9,086 bases of DNA from Dehalococcoidia bacterium UBA5629 (GCA_002421445.1 DIKB01000122.1:7003-16088); one strand, 5' to 3'; numbered from the stretch's first letter, positions 1 to 7,448 are shown. Notes: generated by a model from the letters alone, not told the origin. Numbers and translations: made by a program.

Positions 1-44
1 TGCAGCATCAGTTGATGATAAACGGCGCTCTTGAATCCTGATAG

Positions 45-50
45 TATAAT
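45..50 (+). promoter_or_regulatory. Probable -10 box upstream of the ferritin-like/suf operon
   Basis: A perfect TATAAT lies at 45-50, about 30 bp before the first gene's start codon. Transcription would begin near 57, just ahead of the ribosome binding site. No good -35 hexamer is seen at the usual spacing (around 22-27), and there is no extended TG motif directly before the box. An activator-dependent promoter is therefore possible. TTGAAT at 31-36 is too close to act as a -35. Confidence 0.5.
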
Positions 51-80
51 GATGTATTGAGAGAAAAGGAGGTGAATTTT

Positions 81-611
81 ATGGCTGGTGAACAGATGAA
101 GTTACTCGATGTTCTCACATTTGCAATTCAAATGGAGACTGATGGCAAGCGGTACTATGAACAAGCCGGGAAAGCTGCCATTAATAAACTCGGCAAAGAG
201 ATGTACCTCTGGCTGGCCGGGCAGGAGGAGAAACATAAAATAGCATTTGAGGCAATCTATGAATCGATGCAAAAAAAAGCCGGATGGCCGGCGATATTGT
301 TTGTACATGAAAAACGTAGCGGCCTGAAAACTTTGTTTGCCGAAGCGATAAAGGCTGCAGCGAAAGGGGAAAGAGGTTCTCCTCAGGAGATCGATGTCAT
401 AGACAAGGCAAAAGAGATGGAGTTGAAGTCACGCAGCTTCTATGAAAAACAGGCTGCCGGGGCTATTGCCCCCTCTGAAAAAGCATTCTACGTGGCACTG
501 GCTGCTGAAGAACAGGGCCATTTTCTGACGCTGGTTGATTATAAAGAATATCTGATTGATCCGGCCGGTTATTTTCTCAAATCCGAGCATCATTCTCTTG
601 ATGGAGGTTAA
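81..611 (+). CDS. Rubrerythrin-like ferritin-family di-iron protein
   Basis: This is a 176-residue four-helix di-iron protein of the rubrerythrin/COG1633 type, without a rubredoxin domain. The expected carboxylate-bridged site is complete: E19 with Y26 seven residues on, E49-x-x-H52, E114 with Y121, and E144-x-x-H147. The C-terminus, DPAGYF followed by a SLDGG end, resembles family members of this type. The start at 81 is chosen over an upstream in-frame ATG at 57 because AAAGGAGGTGA lies at the right distance before 81. No signal peptide or membrane segment is seen, so it is cytoplasmic. It is the first gene of the block, and its stop codon lies 7 bp before sufC. Family members act as peroxide reductases or iron-handling proteins; the exact reaction here cannot be read from sequence. 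Placement directly ahead of sufC suggests a role in iron supply or protection during cluster assembly (inference). Confidence 0.9.
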   Translation: MAGEQMKLLDVLTFAIQMETDGKRYYEQAGKAAINKLGKEMYLWLAGQEEKHKIAFEAIYESMQKKAGWPAILFVHEKRSGLKTLFAEAIKAAAKGERGSPQEIDVIDKAKEMELKSRSFYEKQAAGAIAPSEKAFYVALAAEEQGHFLTLVDYKEYLIDPAGYFLKSEHHSLDGG

Positions 612-618
612 ACAGGGC

Positions 619-1374
619 ATGTCAGGGATTAAAGAAAATTTGATGGAGATACGGGGACTGGTGGTGGCAGTGGGTGGCAAGGAGATACTGCACGGTGTGA
701 ACTTGAATATTCATGTCGGGGAGACGCATGTGCTGTTCGGTCCCAATGGAAGCGGTAAAAGCACGCTGTTGATGACGATGATGGGTTCACCGCGCTACCA
801 TGTAACGAGAGGCTCTATAATTTTCAAAGGCAAGGATATTGTGGGACTGCCTATAGATGAGAGGGCACGGATGGGTATAGGCATGTCCGTGCAGCGGCCT
901 CCGGTGGTTCGTGGCGTTAAAACGCGTGATATGGTTGCTGCCTGTGTCGGCAGCCGTCAGCCCGAAGAATCTGTTGAGTCTATGGCGGCCAGGGCTGACA
1001 TGTCCGATTTTCTCGATAGGGATATCAATTACGGATTCTCCGGAGGTGAGGTGAAGAGGTCTGAGTTGCTGCAGTTGCTGGCGCAACGCCCCGATCTGGC
1101 ATTGCTTGATGAGCCGGAGTCGGGTGTTGACCTGGTGAATATCGCATTGATTGGAAAGCTGATAAACGATCTGCTGCAGAAAGATCATTACCTCCGTGAT
1201 CGCAATCGTAGTGGTCTTATCATTACCCATACCGGTCATATTCTGGAGTACGTCAGTGCGCGGACGGGATATGTGCTGATGGATGGGGTGGTGGTCTGTG
1301 AGGGTGATCCCAAGGAGATTCTGGAAACTATTAAAAAGAAAGGTTACGAAGAATGCCGGAAATGCGCGATATAA
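619..1374 (+). CDS. sufC: SufC, Fe-S cluster assembly ABC-type ATPase
   Basis: SufC is the soluble ABC ATPase that binds SufB (or SufBD) and drives the shape change needed for Fe-S cluster assembly. The 251-residue length is typical. Visible motifs are Walker A GPNGSGKS at 41-48, the Q-loop Q92, the signature FSGGE at 140-144, Walker B ending LLDEPES with D164 and E165, the D-loop GVD at 169-171 and the H-loop H204. FSGGEVKRSE and DEPESGVD are characteristic of SufC rather than transporter ATPases, and no permease gene lies nearby. The start at 619 is preferred because GGAGG at 603-607, inside the last codons of the upstream gene, lies 11 nt before it. In-frame ATGs at 601 and 643 are alternatives. 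The C-terminus carries C246-x-x-C249, a pair that could bind metal or be incidental. The gene overlaps sufB by 22 nt, indicating translational coupling. Confidence 0.96.
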   Translation: MSGIKENLMEIRGLVVAVGGKEILHGVNLNIHVGETHVLFGPNGSGKSTLLMTMMGSPRYHVTRGSIIFKGKDIVGLPIDERARMGIGMSVQRPPVVRGVKTRDMVAACVGSRQPEESVESMAARADMSDFLDRDINYGFSGGEVKRSELLQLLAQRPDLALLDEPESGVDLVNIALIGKLINDLLQKDHYLRDRNRSGLIITHTGHILEYVSARTGYVLMDGVVVCEGDPKEILETIKKKGYEECRKCAI

Positions 1375-2597
1375 AAACCTCAAAGGAAGCAGTCGAAAAA
1401 GCAAAATCTGCACAGGCAAAGCAGGCACGGTTCGGACAGGATATTGCTCTCGATTCCTACGCGCAGAGCGCTGAATCAATCGACTATCAGCGAGATTTGT
1501 CTCAACTGCCGCAGGCGACAAAGGAACGAATGCTGGAAGTAGGAGTGGTTACCGATGATAAGGTGGAGCGCTCCGGCACCATAGTCCAGATGGATTCATC
1601 GGTTATCCATAGTTTGACGAAGCAGGATGACGTGGAGGTGATGAGCACCAATCAGGCAATGGAGAAGCATGGCTGGCTGGCTGATTATCTGTGGAAAGCG
1701 GTGTCCGTAGATTCAGATAAATATACCGCTCACGTTGAATTACATCACAGCAACGGCTATTTTATCCGGTCGCTGACGGGAAGCAAAAGCGTTTATCCCA
1801 TCCAGGCCTGTCTGTATCTTAACAAAAAGAATCTGGCACAGACAGTGCATAACATCATCATTGCTGAGGAGAACTCGGAACTGCATATTATTACAGGCTG
1901 CACCTCGGGAGGTAAAAATGAGCCGGGATTGCATCTCGGTGTCTCCGAATTCTATGTAAAAAAGGGCGCTAAAGTCAGCTTTACCATGATTCATAACTGG
2001 GACCCTCAAATAGCCGTTCGCCCTCGCACCGGCATTATCGTTGAAGAAGGCGGTGTATTTATCAGCAACTATGTCATTATGAAGCCGGTACAATCGCTGC
2101 AGACGAATCCGGTCGCGAGGTGTGTCGGCGAGAATGCCGTGGTCAGGTTTAACAGCATTCTGGTGGCACAGCCCGGATCGTCTATGGATGTCGGATCACA
2201 GGTAATCCTTGATGCTAAAGGTGCCCGAACCGAGATTATCTCGCGGACGATAACTACCGGCGGCACGATTACTGCCCGCGGTTATATCGAAGGTAATGCT
2301 CCAGAGGTGAAGGGGCATCTCGAATGCCGCGGTCTCATCCTTGGTGAGAAAGGTATAATTCACGCTATCCCTGAATTGAAAGGACAAATAGCCGGCATAG
2401 ACCTATCGCATGAAGCGGCTATAGGCAAGATTGCTGAAGAGGAAGTTGAGTATCTGATGATGCGCGGATTGACACGTGATGCGGCAACGGCAACGATTGT
2501 CAGAGGTTTTCTCAGGGTAGATATCGAAGGATTGCCTGATCAGCTTAATCAGGAGCTTCGCCACGCTGTTGAAGCCAGTGAAAAAGATCTCATGTAA
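1353..2597 (+). CDS. sufB: SufB/SufD-family Fe-S cluster scaffold protein
   Basis: This 414-residue protein belongs to the SufB/SufD family, the scaffold on which SufC-powered Fe-S clusters are built. An N-terminal helical region (about 1-110) precedes the right-handed beta-helix core (about 125-345). The core ends in the family hallmark ECRGLILG, with C325 in the position of the catalytic SufB cysteine. It is followed by LSHEAAIGK, with H353 and E354 matching the conserved SufB/SufD H-E pair, and a C-terminal helical bundle. The retained cysteine argues for SufB rather than SufD, but only one family member is present, so it probably forms a homodimer with SufC, as in the reduced SufBC systems of archaea and anaerobes. 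The start at 1353 lies inside the end of sufC, with AAAGG at 1339-1343 as ribosome binding site; ATG at 1362 is an alternative. No sufS, sufU or sufD is in the window. Confidence 0.94.
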   Translation: MPEMRDIKTSKEAVEKAKSAQAKQARFGQDIALDSYAQSAESIDYQRDLSQLPQATKERMLEVGVVTDDKVERSGTIVQMDSSVIHSLTKQDDVEVMSTNQAMEKHGWLADYLWKAVSVDSDKYTAHVELHHSNGYFIRSLTGSKSVYPIQACLYLNKKNLAQTVHNIIIAEENSELHIITGCTSGGKNEPGLHLGVSEFYVKKGAKVSFTMIHNWDPQIAVRPRTGIIVEEGGVFISNYVIMKPVQSLQTNPVARCVGENAVVRFNSILVAQPGSSMDVGSQVILDAKGARTEIISRTITTGGTITARGYIEGNAPEVKGHLECRGLILGEKGIIHAIPELKGQIAGIDLSHEAAIGKIAEEEVEYLMMRGLTRDAATATIVRGFLRVDIEGLPDQLNQELRHAVEASEKDLM

Positions 2598-2635
2598 CGC
2601 CGCTGGCATTCATCTATTAGATAGGGGGTGATTTT

Positions 2636-3820
2636 ATGAAACCGCGTGTAGTTCGTGATGACGTTTATGCTGTCGGCGCTGTCGATTGGGATAGAAGGTT
2701 GTTCGATTCGCTAATCCCGCTTCCCGATGGCACCAGCTATAATGCATATCTGGTGAAAGGGAGCGAGAAAACGCTGCTGGTTGATACCGTCGACCCGATG
2801 ATGAAAGAGGTTCTTTTTGAGCATCTTGATGCGCTGGATGTGAAGCGGCTCGATTATGTTATCGCTCATCATGGGGAGCAGGACCACTCCGGCACCCTGC
2901 CTTTCGTTCTGGAGAGATATCCCGAAGCAAAACTTATCGTCTCGGATAAATGCAAAAAGATGCTGATGGACCTCCTGCTGATTCCCGAGGAGAAATTCAT
3001 GGTGGTTGGCGATAAGGAACGCATTTCGCTGGGGAATAAGACGCTGGAGTTTATTTACACGCCGTGGGTGCACTGGCCTGAGACTATGGTCACCTATTTG
3101 ACGGAACAGGAGATACTATTCTCCTGCGATTTCTTCGGATCGCATCTGGCGGCGTCTGATATTTTTATTCGCGATGAGGGGCAGGTGCATGAGGCGGCAA
3201 AGCGGTATTTTGCCGAGATCATGATGCCGTTCCGTGCCATTATTCAAAAGAATCTGGAAAAACTGAAAGATTATGCTATTGATATGATTGCGCCAAGTCA
3301 TGGTCCGGTATACACCAAACCGGAGTTCATCCTTCGGTTGTATCATAGCTGGGCATTTGATGAGCCGAAGAATATTGTAGTTCTGCCCTATATTTCTATG
3401 CACGGCAGCACGAAGAAAATGGTGCATTACTTTGTCGATGCGCTCGCGGAGCGAGATGTAATCGTGAAACAGTTCGATCTGGCGGCAGTTGATATCGGGA
3501 AACTGGCGATGTCGCTGGTGGATGCTGCTACCGTCGTTCTTGGAACGCCGACTGTCCTTGCCGGGGCGCATCCGATGGTTGCCCATGCAGCGTTTCTGGC
3601 GAATGCTCTCAGGCCGAATTTAAAATTCGCTTCTATTATCGGCTCATATGGCTGGGGAGGGAAAACGGTGGAACAACTCGCCGGTATGATACCCAATTTG
3701 AAAGTCGAGGTGCTCGATCCTGTGCTCTGTGCCGGGTATCCTCGCGAAGCTGATCTGGGAAAGCTCGATGTACTTGCGGATACAATAGCACGGAAACACA
3801 AAGAGAACGGATACATATAG
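2636..3820 (+). CDS. fprA: Flavodiiron protein (A-type flavoprotein, O2/NO reductase)
   Basis: Flavodiiron proteins reduce O2 to water or NO to N2O in the cytoplasm of anaerobes. Residues about 1-245 form the metallo-beta-lactamase-like di-iron domain with a full ligand set: H79-x-E81-x-D83-H84, H146, D165 and H222. Residues about 247-394 form the flavodoxin domain, with the FMN phosphate loop SMHGST at 254-259 and a flavin-contacting GSYGWGG at 336-342. The 394-residue length is the class A core, with no fused rubredoxin or flavin reductase. Electrons must therefore come from a separate donor, normally rubredoxin, which is not in this window. The start at 2636 follows GGGGGTGA at 2624-2631. 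The gene lies 38 bp after sufB and about 30 bp before copA. Substrate preference (O2 or NO) cannot be settled from the sequence; the SOD and ferritin-like neighbours favour O2. Confidence 0.95.
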   Translation: MKPRVVRDDVYAVGAVDWDRRLFDSLIPLPDGTSYNAYLVKGSEKTLLVDTVDPMMKEVLFEHLDALDVKRLDYVIAHHGEQDHSGTLPFVLERYPEAKLIVSDKCKKMLMDLLLIPEEKFMVVGDKERISLGNKTLEFIYTPWVHWPETMVTYLTEQEILFSCDFFGSHLAASDIFIRDEGQVHEAAKRYFAEIMMPFRAIIQKNLEKLKDYAIDMIAPSHGPVYTKPEFILRLYHSWAFDEPKNIVVLPYISMHGSTKKMVHYFVDALAERDVIVKQFDLAAVDIGKLAMSLVDAATVVLGTPTVLAGAHPMVAHAAFLANALRPNLKFASIIGSYGWGGKTVEQLAGMIPNLKVEVLDPVLCAGYPREADLGKLDVLADTIARKHKENGYI

Positions 3821-3840
3821 CAATTGTTCTCTGAACAAAC

Positions 3841-3853
3841 GGAGGCTGTATTG
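3841..3853 (+). promoter_or_regulatory. Ribosome binding site that sets the TTG start of copA
   Basis: GGAGG at 3841-3845 lies five bases before TTG at 3851-3853. It is by far the best Shine-Dalgarno sequence near the 5' end of copA. An in-frame TTG at 3824 is possible but falls only 3 bases after the flavodiiron stop and has a weaker upstream match. No ATG occurs in frame before the first metal-binding domain. Confidence 0.7.
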
Positions 3854-6337
3854 TCAGAAACAACATCATCGGAAAAACCGCAAAAAGCGAAAATCACCAT
3901 CACCGGAATGACCTGCACAACATGTGCGGATACGATTGAAAAGGGGCTGTCCGAAACGCCGGGTATTGAGCAGGCTAATGTGAACTTTGCTGCAGAGGAA
4001 GCATCAATTCAGTATGATCCCGGACAGGTCAGTCTGGCTGATATCCGGAAAACGGTGTCGGGACTCGGCTATGGAACGGCGACCAAAAAATCTATTTTTC
4101 CTGTATCCGGCATGACCTGCGCATCCTGTGTGGCTCGTGTTGAGGAAGCCCTTTCCGGTGTTCCGGGCGTGATTTCCGTTGCCGTAAACCTTGCTTCGGA
4201 GAAAGCGACGGTTGAATACCTTGATAGTGTCTCATTTGCTGATCTTCGGCAGGCGGTACGTGATGCCGGCAACGAGCTTGGCACTGAGACGCAGACTCTT
4301 GAAGACGTTACCATGGCTTCAGCGCGGGAGATAGGAAAACTGCGCATCCGGTTTATTGTTGCCATTGTTCTGGGCGCGCTCATTATGATCCTGAGTATGA
4401 TAGGTATGGGACATATGTGGGGATTACTGCTCTGGGCGCTGGCGACTCCGGTACAGTTCTGGGCTGGTTTAAGGTTTTACCGTGGTGCCTGGGGCGCGTT
4501 AAAACATCGTCGGGCGGATATGAATACGCTGGTGGCCGTTGGTACATCTGCCGCTTATCTCTACAGCGTGGTCGCTGTGCTGTTCCCTCAAGTTTTTACT
4601 ACGGCAAATATCGAACCCAGTCTGTATTTCGATACATCATCTATAATCATTGCTCTTATCCTTCTCGGACGTTTTCTGGAAGCGCGTGCCAGGGGACAGA
4701 CATCGGAGGCGATTAAAAAGCTTGTTCATCTCAGCCCAAAGCATGCCCTCGTTGTTCGTGATGACAAAGAAGAGGAGATACCTGTAGAAGATGTGTTAGT
4801 CGGCGATATCATTATTGTCCGTCCCGGTGAACGGGTGCCGGTGGATGGCGTTATCAAACAGGGATATTCCAGTATAGACGAGTCCATGATCACCGGTGAG
4901 AGTATTCCTGTGGAGAAGCAGACCGGCGATGAGGTCATCGGCGCTACCATCAATAAAACCGGCAGTTTTCAGTTCGAGGCTAAACGCGTGGGAAAAGATA
5001 CCACACTTGCCCGAATTATCCGTCTGGTGGATGAAGCGCAGGGGAGCAAGGCGCCGATTCAACGATTGGCCGATGTTATAGCGAATTACTTTGTCCCGAC
5101 GGTCATCGGTATCGCTATATTCACTTTTCTCGTCTGGTATTTTCTAGGGCCGCCGCCGCCGCTGACCTATGCTTTATTGAATTTTGTTGCTGTGCTCATT
5201 ATCGCCTGTCCCTGTGCGCTGGGACTGGCAACGCCCACGGCGATTATCGTCGGCACGGGCAAAGGCGCTGAGCATGGTATCTTATTCAAAAGTGCCGAAG
5301 CTCTGGAGCGTGCCGGCGGCATTACTACGGTATTGCTTGACAAAACGGGCACGCTGACGAGGGGGGAGCCTGTGGTTACCGATGTCGCAGCGGTTGATAC
5401 TTTTACATCTGATGATGTTCTCCGTATGGCTGCATCGGCGGAACGCGTATCCGAGCATCCCTTATCTCAAGTGATTGTTAAAAACGCATTGGACAAAGGG
5501 CTGGTGCTGGCGCAGATGGATAACTTTTGGGCTTTGCCCGGCCGAGGCATTGAGGCGATTGTTGAAGGCAAGCAGATATTGCTGGGCAATGCGAGGCTGC
5601 TGCAGGAACGGCATATTGATTTAGGTGATCTGGATACGAAATCAGCCTCTTTCTTTGAACAGGGCAAAACAGTGATGTTTCTATCTGTTGATGGCAAAGC
5701 TGCCGGCGTCATTGCGCTGGCTGATACGCTGAAGACGAATATCAAGGAAGCGTTGCAGGCACTGCATCGCATGGGTGTCGAGACGATTATGATCACCGGC
5801 GATAACAGACGGACGGCTGAGGCTATTGCGAGGGAAGCAGGTATTGATGAAGTAATTGCCGAAGTGTTGCCGGAACATAAAGCGGCTGAAGTGAAGAAGC
5901 TGCAGGAGAAGAAGGTGGTTGCCATGGTGGGCGACGGAATCAATGATGCTCCGGCGCTGGCTCAGGCGGATATTGGCATCGCTATCGGTACCGGCACCGA
6001 CATTGCTATTGAGAGCGCTGCAATTACACTTATCAGCGGCGACTTGATGGGCATCGTCACTGCGATCTCGTTAAGCAAACTGACAATGCGAACGATCAGG
6101 CAAAACCTGTTCTGGGCGTTCGCTTACAATGTGATTCTGATACCGGTGGCAGCGGGCATTCTGTATCTTATTTTTGGTCGTTCGGGAGTCCCCGAGGGTC
6201 TTCGATTTTTCCTGGGCAATTATGGTTTTCTCAATCCGATGCTGGCGGCGGCAGCTATGGCGGCAAGCTCGGTGACCGTAGTATCAAATTCGTTGCGTCT
6301 GCGCGGATTTAAGCCTGCGAAGGCTGAAAAAATATAA
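3851..6337 (+). CDS. copA: CopA, Cu(+)-exporting P1B-type ATPase
   Basis: CopA is an inner-membrane pump that exports Cu+ from the cytoplasm using ATP. From the TTG start at 3851 the protein has 828 residues. It carries two N-terminal heavy-metal-associated domains with GMTCTTC (C22, C25) and GMTCASC (C90, C93). About eight membrane segments follow. The actuator motif TGES is at 348-351, and the transmembrane metal site is C453-P-C455. Phosphorylation is at D497 in DKTGT, with H536 in SEHP and the hinge GDGINDAP at 694-701. Cu+ specificity is supported by N752 with Y759-N760 in the seventh segment and M803 with S806-S807 in the eighth. A closely related silver pump cannot be excluded. The gene lies about 30 bp after the flavodiiron gene and 12 bp before a broken YHS ORF. 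Copper damages exposed Fe-S clusters, which would explain linkage to suf. No CopZ chaperone or CsoR/CueR regulator gene is visible here. Confidence 0.95.
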   Translation: MSETTSSEKPQKAKITITGMTCTTCADTIEKGLSETPGIEQANVNFAAEEASIQYDPGQVSLADIRKTVSGLGYGTATKKSIFPVSGMTCASCVARVEEALSGVPGVISVAVNLASEKATVEYLDSVSFADLRQAVRDAGNELGTETQTLEDVTMASAREIGKLRIRFIVAIVLGALIMILSMIGMGHMWGLLLWALATPVQFWAGLRFYRGAWGALKHRRADMNTLVAVGTSAAYLYSVVAVLFPQVFTTANIEPSLYFDTSSIIIALILLGRFLEARARGQTSEAIKKLVHLSPKHALVVRDDKEEEIPVEDVLVGDIIIVRPGERVPVDGVIKQGYSSIDESMITGESIPVEKQTGDEVIGATINKTGSFQFEAKRVGKDTTLARIIRLVDEAQGSKAPIQRLADVIANYFVPTVIGIAIFTFLVWYFLGPPPPLTYALLNFVAVLIIACPCALGLATPTAIIVGTGKGAEHGILFKSAEALERAGGITTVLLDKTGTLTRGEPVVTDVAAVDTFTSDDVLRMAASAERVSEHPLSQVIVKNALDKGLVLAQMDNFWALPGRGIEAIVEGKQILLGNARLLQERHIDLGDLDTKSASFFEQGKTVMFLSVDGKAAGVIALADTLKTNIKEALQALHRMGVETIMITGDNRRTAEAIAREAGIDEVIAEVLPEHKAAEVKKLQEKKVVAMVGDGINDAPALAQADIGIAIGTGTDIAIESAAITLISGDLMGIVTAISLSKLTMRTIRQNLFWAFAYNVILIPVAAGILYLIFGRSGVPEGLRFFLGNYGFLNPMLAAAAMAASSVTVVSNSLRLRGFKPAKAEKI

Positions 6338-6349
6338 TGGAGGTATGGT

Positions 6350-6524
6350 ATGGCGATTGATCCGGTATGCAAAATGACGGTTGATGAGAAGAAGGCTCCG
6401 GCAACATCCGAATACAAAGACAAAAAAGTACTACTTTTGCACTGTCGGCTGCAAGAAGGCTTTCTCTTTCTCTATTGCAGCGTATCACTATAGTACTTTT
6501 TGTGATAACAGTCAAAAAACATGA
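6350..6524 (+). pseudogene. Frameshifted YHS-domain metal-binding protein
   Basis: A small ORF begins at ATG 6350 after GGAGGT at 6339-6344, 12 bp downstream of copA. It starts MAIDPVCKMTVDEKKAPATS, a clear YHS-domain N-terminus, and continues to a stop at 6491-6493 (47 residues). After the A-run at 6422-6427 this frame becomes nonsensical. The +1 frame from 6429 resumes the family signature, YYFCTVGCKKAF, and runs to TGA at 6522-6524. Deleting one A would join the two halves. The usual end of the domain (NPEKY-like) is absent in all three forward frames, which suggests real decay beyond a single base. YHS proteins bind metals and often accompany copper ATPases. Either frame alone lacks part of the Cys set, so function is doubtful. 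A sequencing error or a +1 recoding event are alternatives. Confidence 0.8.
6420..6503. repeat. Interrupted inverted repeat spanning the YHS frameshift
   Basis: The left arm at 6420-6433, ACAAAAAAGTACTA, is the reverse complement of the right arm at 6491-6503, TAGTACTTTTTGT, except for one extra A. That extra A is the base that breaks the YHS reading frame. A second, inner pair, GCTGCAA at 6448-6454 and TTGCAGC at 6475-6481, nests inside the outer arms and gives an imperfect long hairpin. A competing pair, TATCAC at 6483-6488 and GTGATA at 6502-6507, overlaps the right arm. The structure looks like a quasi-palindrome rather than a terminator. Confidence 0.7.
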
Positions 6525-6561
6525 CAAAACGGTGGTGTGTCGTAGAAATCTTCAAAAAACG

Positions 6562-6570
6562 TGCTACAAT
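6562..6570 (+). promoter_or_regulatory. Possible extended -10 promoter for the tandem ferritin-sod pair
   Basis: TGCTACAAT at 6562-6570 matches an extended -10 element (TGN followed by a near-consensus TACAAT). It lies 19 bp before the start codon at 6590. No clear -35 is present, as is common for extended -10 promoters. The expected transcript start, near 6577, would leave a very short leader that begins at the Shine-Dalgarno sequence. That is tight but possible, so confidence is limited. Confidence 0.4.
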
Positions 6571-6589
6571 AATCTTTAAGGAGGCGCAT

Positions 6590-7423
6590 ATGACAAATGA
6601 AGAGATCATTGTTTTATTGAATAAGGACCTCGAAGACGAACATGGTGCCATTGTTCAATATCTATCTCATGCCTATGCGATAGGTGAAGGGGAGATGAGC
6701 TGCGAAATCGAGGCAATTGCCCGTGATGAGATGCGTCATCTCGATTGGCTCGCGGAAGCTATTGTTGATCTCGGTGGTACGCCAAGTTTGAATCGCGGAA
6801 CAATGAAAATGACCGGCAAAACAGTTCCTGTATGGATGGGTAATGATGTGAAGCTGGAAGAGGATGCGATCGCAGCGTACACAGAGCATAGCAAACTCAT
6901 TGGAAACCGAAAGATCAAACGGTTGCTAAAACGCATCTTATCAGATGAGAAAGCTCATCACGGCGATTTTGCCCATTTTGTTGATAAAGCGAAGAAGGAA
7001 AAGATGAAGGATAACAGGGGCAGCGCTTCTGATAAAGTGACAAAAGTCCTGGACTGGGGCATTGCTCATGAATATACTGTTATCTTACAGTATCTGTTCC
7101 ATTCGTATATTGCGAAGGATGATCATTTCCAGAAAGAAATGCAGGATCAGGCGATCAATGAGATGCAGCATCTGGGCTGGCTGGCCGAAAAGATGATTGA
7201 TAAGGGCGGCAGTCCGATTATAGAACATACAAAAGTTAATGTAGCTACAAAGAAACCGGCGATGCTGAAGGCGGATATCGCTATTGAGAAAAAAGTTGCT
7301 GCCGAGTATGATCGTGCCGCGAAAGAGATAAAAGATGTTAAAGTAAAAAAGCTGCTTCAGCGTATCCGTGATAATGAGTTGTATCACGTCGAAGTGTTTA
7401 ACGACCTATCGAAAGAAAAATAA
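6590..7423 (+). CDS. Tandem two-domain ferritin-like di-iron protein
   Basis: This 277-residue protein contains two ferritin-like four-helix domains in tandem, each with a complete predicted di-iron ligand set. Domain 1 (about 1-140) has E17 with Y24, E47-x-x-H50, E90 with Y97 and E120-x-x-H123. Domain 2 (about 148-277) has E161 with Y168, E191-x-x-H194, E233 with Y240 and E263-x-x-H266. The shared order and spacing, and the matching HLDWLAE and HLGWLAE segments, show an internal duplication. A lysine-rich linker joins the halves. The start at 6590 is supported by AAGGAGG at 6578-6584; an upstream in-frame ATG at 6521 has no such site. No signal peptide or membrane segment is seen. Iron storage, iron oxidation or peroxide removal are possible, but the activity cannot be named from sequence. 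It lies 25 bp before sod and is likely cotranscribed with it. Confidence 0.88.
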   Translation: MTNEEIIVLLNKDLEDEHGAIVQYLSHAYAIGEGEMSCEIEAIARDEMRHLDWLAEAIVDLGGTPSLNRGTMKMTGKTVPVWMGNDVKLEEDAIAAYTEHSKLIGNRKIKRLLKRILSDEKAHHGDFAHFVDKAKKEKMKDNRGSASDKVTKVLDWGIAHEYTVILQYLFHSYIAKDDHFQKEMQDQAINEMQHLGWLAEKMIDKGGSPIIEHTKVNVATKKPAMLKADIAIEKKVAAEYDRAAKEIKDVKVKKLLQRIRDNELYHVEVFNDLSKEK

Positions 7424-7448
7424 TAGATAATAATAGAGGAGGATGGTA

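Noticed and set aside
6..17. CATCA-GT-TGATG inverted repeat near the left edge
   Set aside because: Five-base arms at the window edge are too short to call an operator without comparison to relatives.
787..1521. 244-codon open frame on the minus strand
   Set aside because: It lies entirely opposite sufC and the start of sufB, both of which have clear family motifs. The minus-strand translation shows no recognisable domain.
2612..2622. Short palindrome ATCTATTAGAT just before the flavodiiron ribosome binding site
   Set aside because: Two 5-bp A/T-rich arms around one base are expected by chance and are too weak for a terminator; an operator cannot be excluded but is not supported.
4417..4716. 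99-codon plus-strand frame inside copA
   Set aside because: It overlaps the conserved CopA membrane segments in another frame and shows no domain of its own.
5467..5943. 158-codon minus-strand frame, very rich in serine and alanine
   Set aside because: It is the shadow of the CopA ATP-binding domain; its composition reflects the codon pattern of the real gene.
6422..6428. A-rich slippery site as a programmed -1 frameshift
   Set aside because: The frame that restores the YHS motif requires +1 (or -2), not -1, and the downstream domain end is missing.
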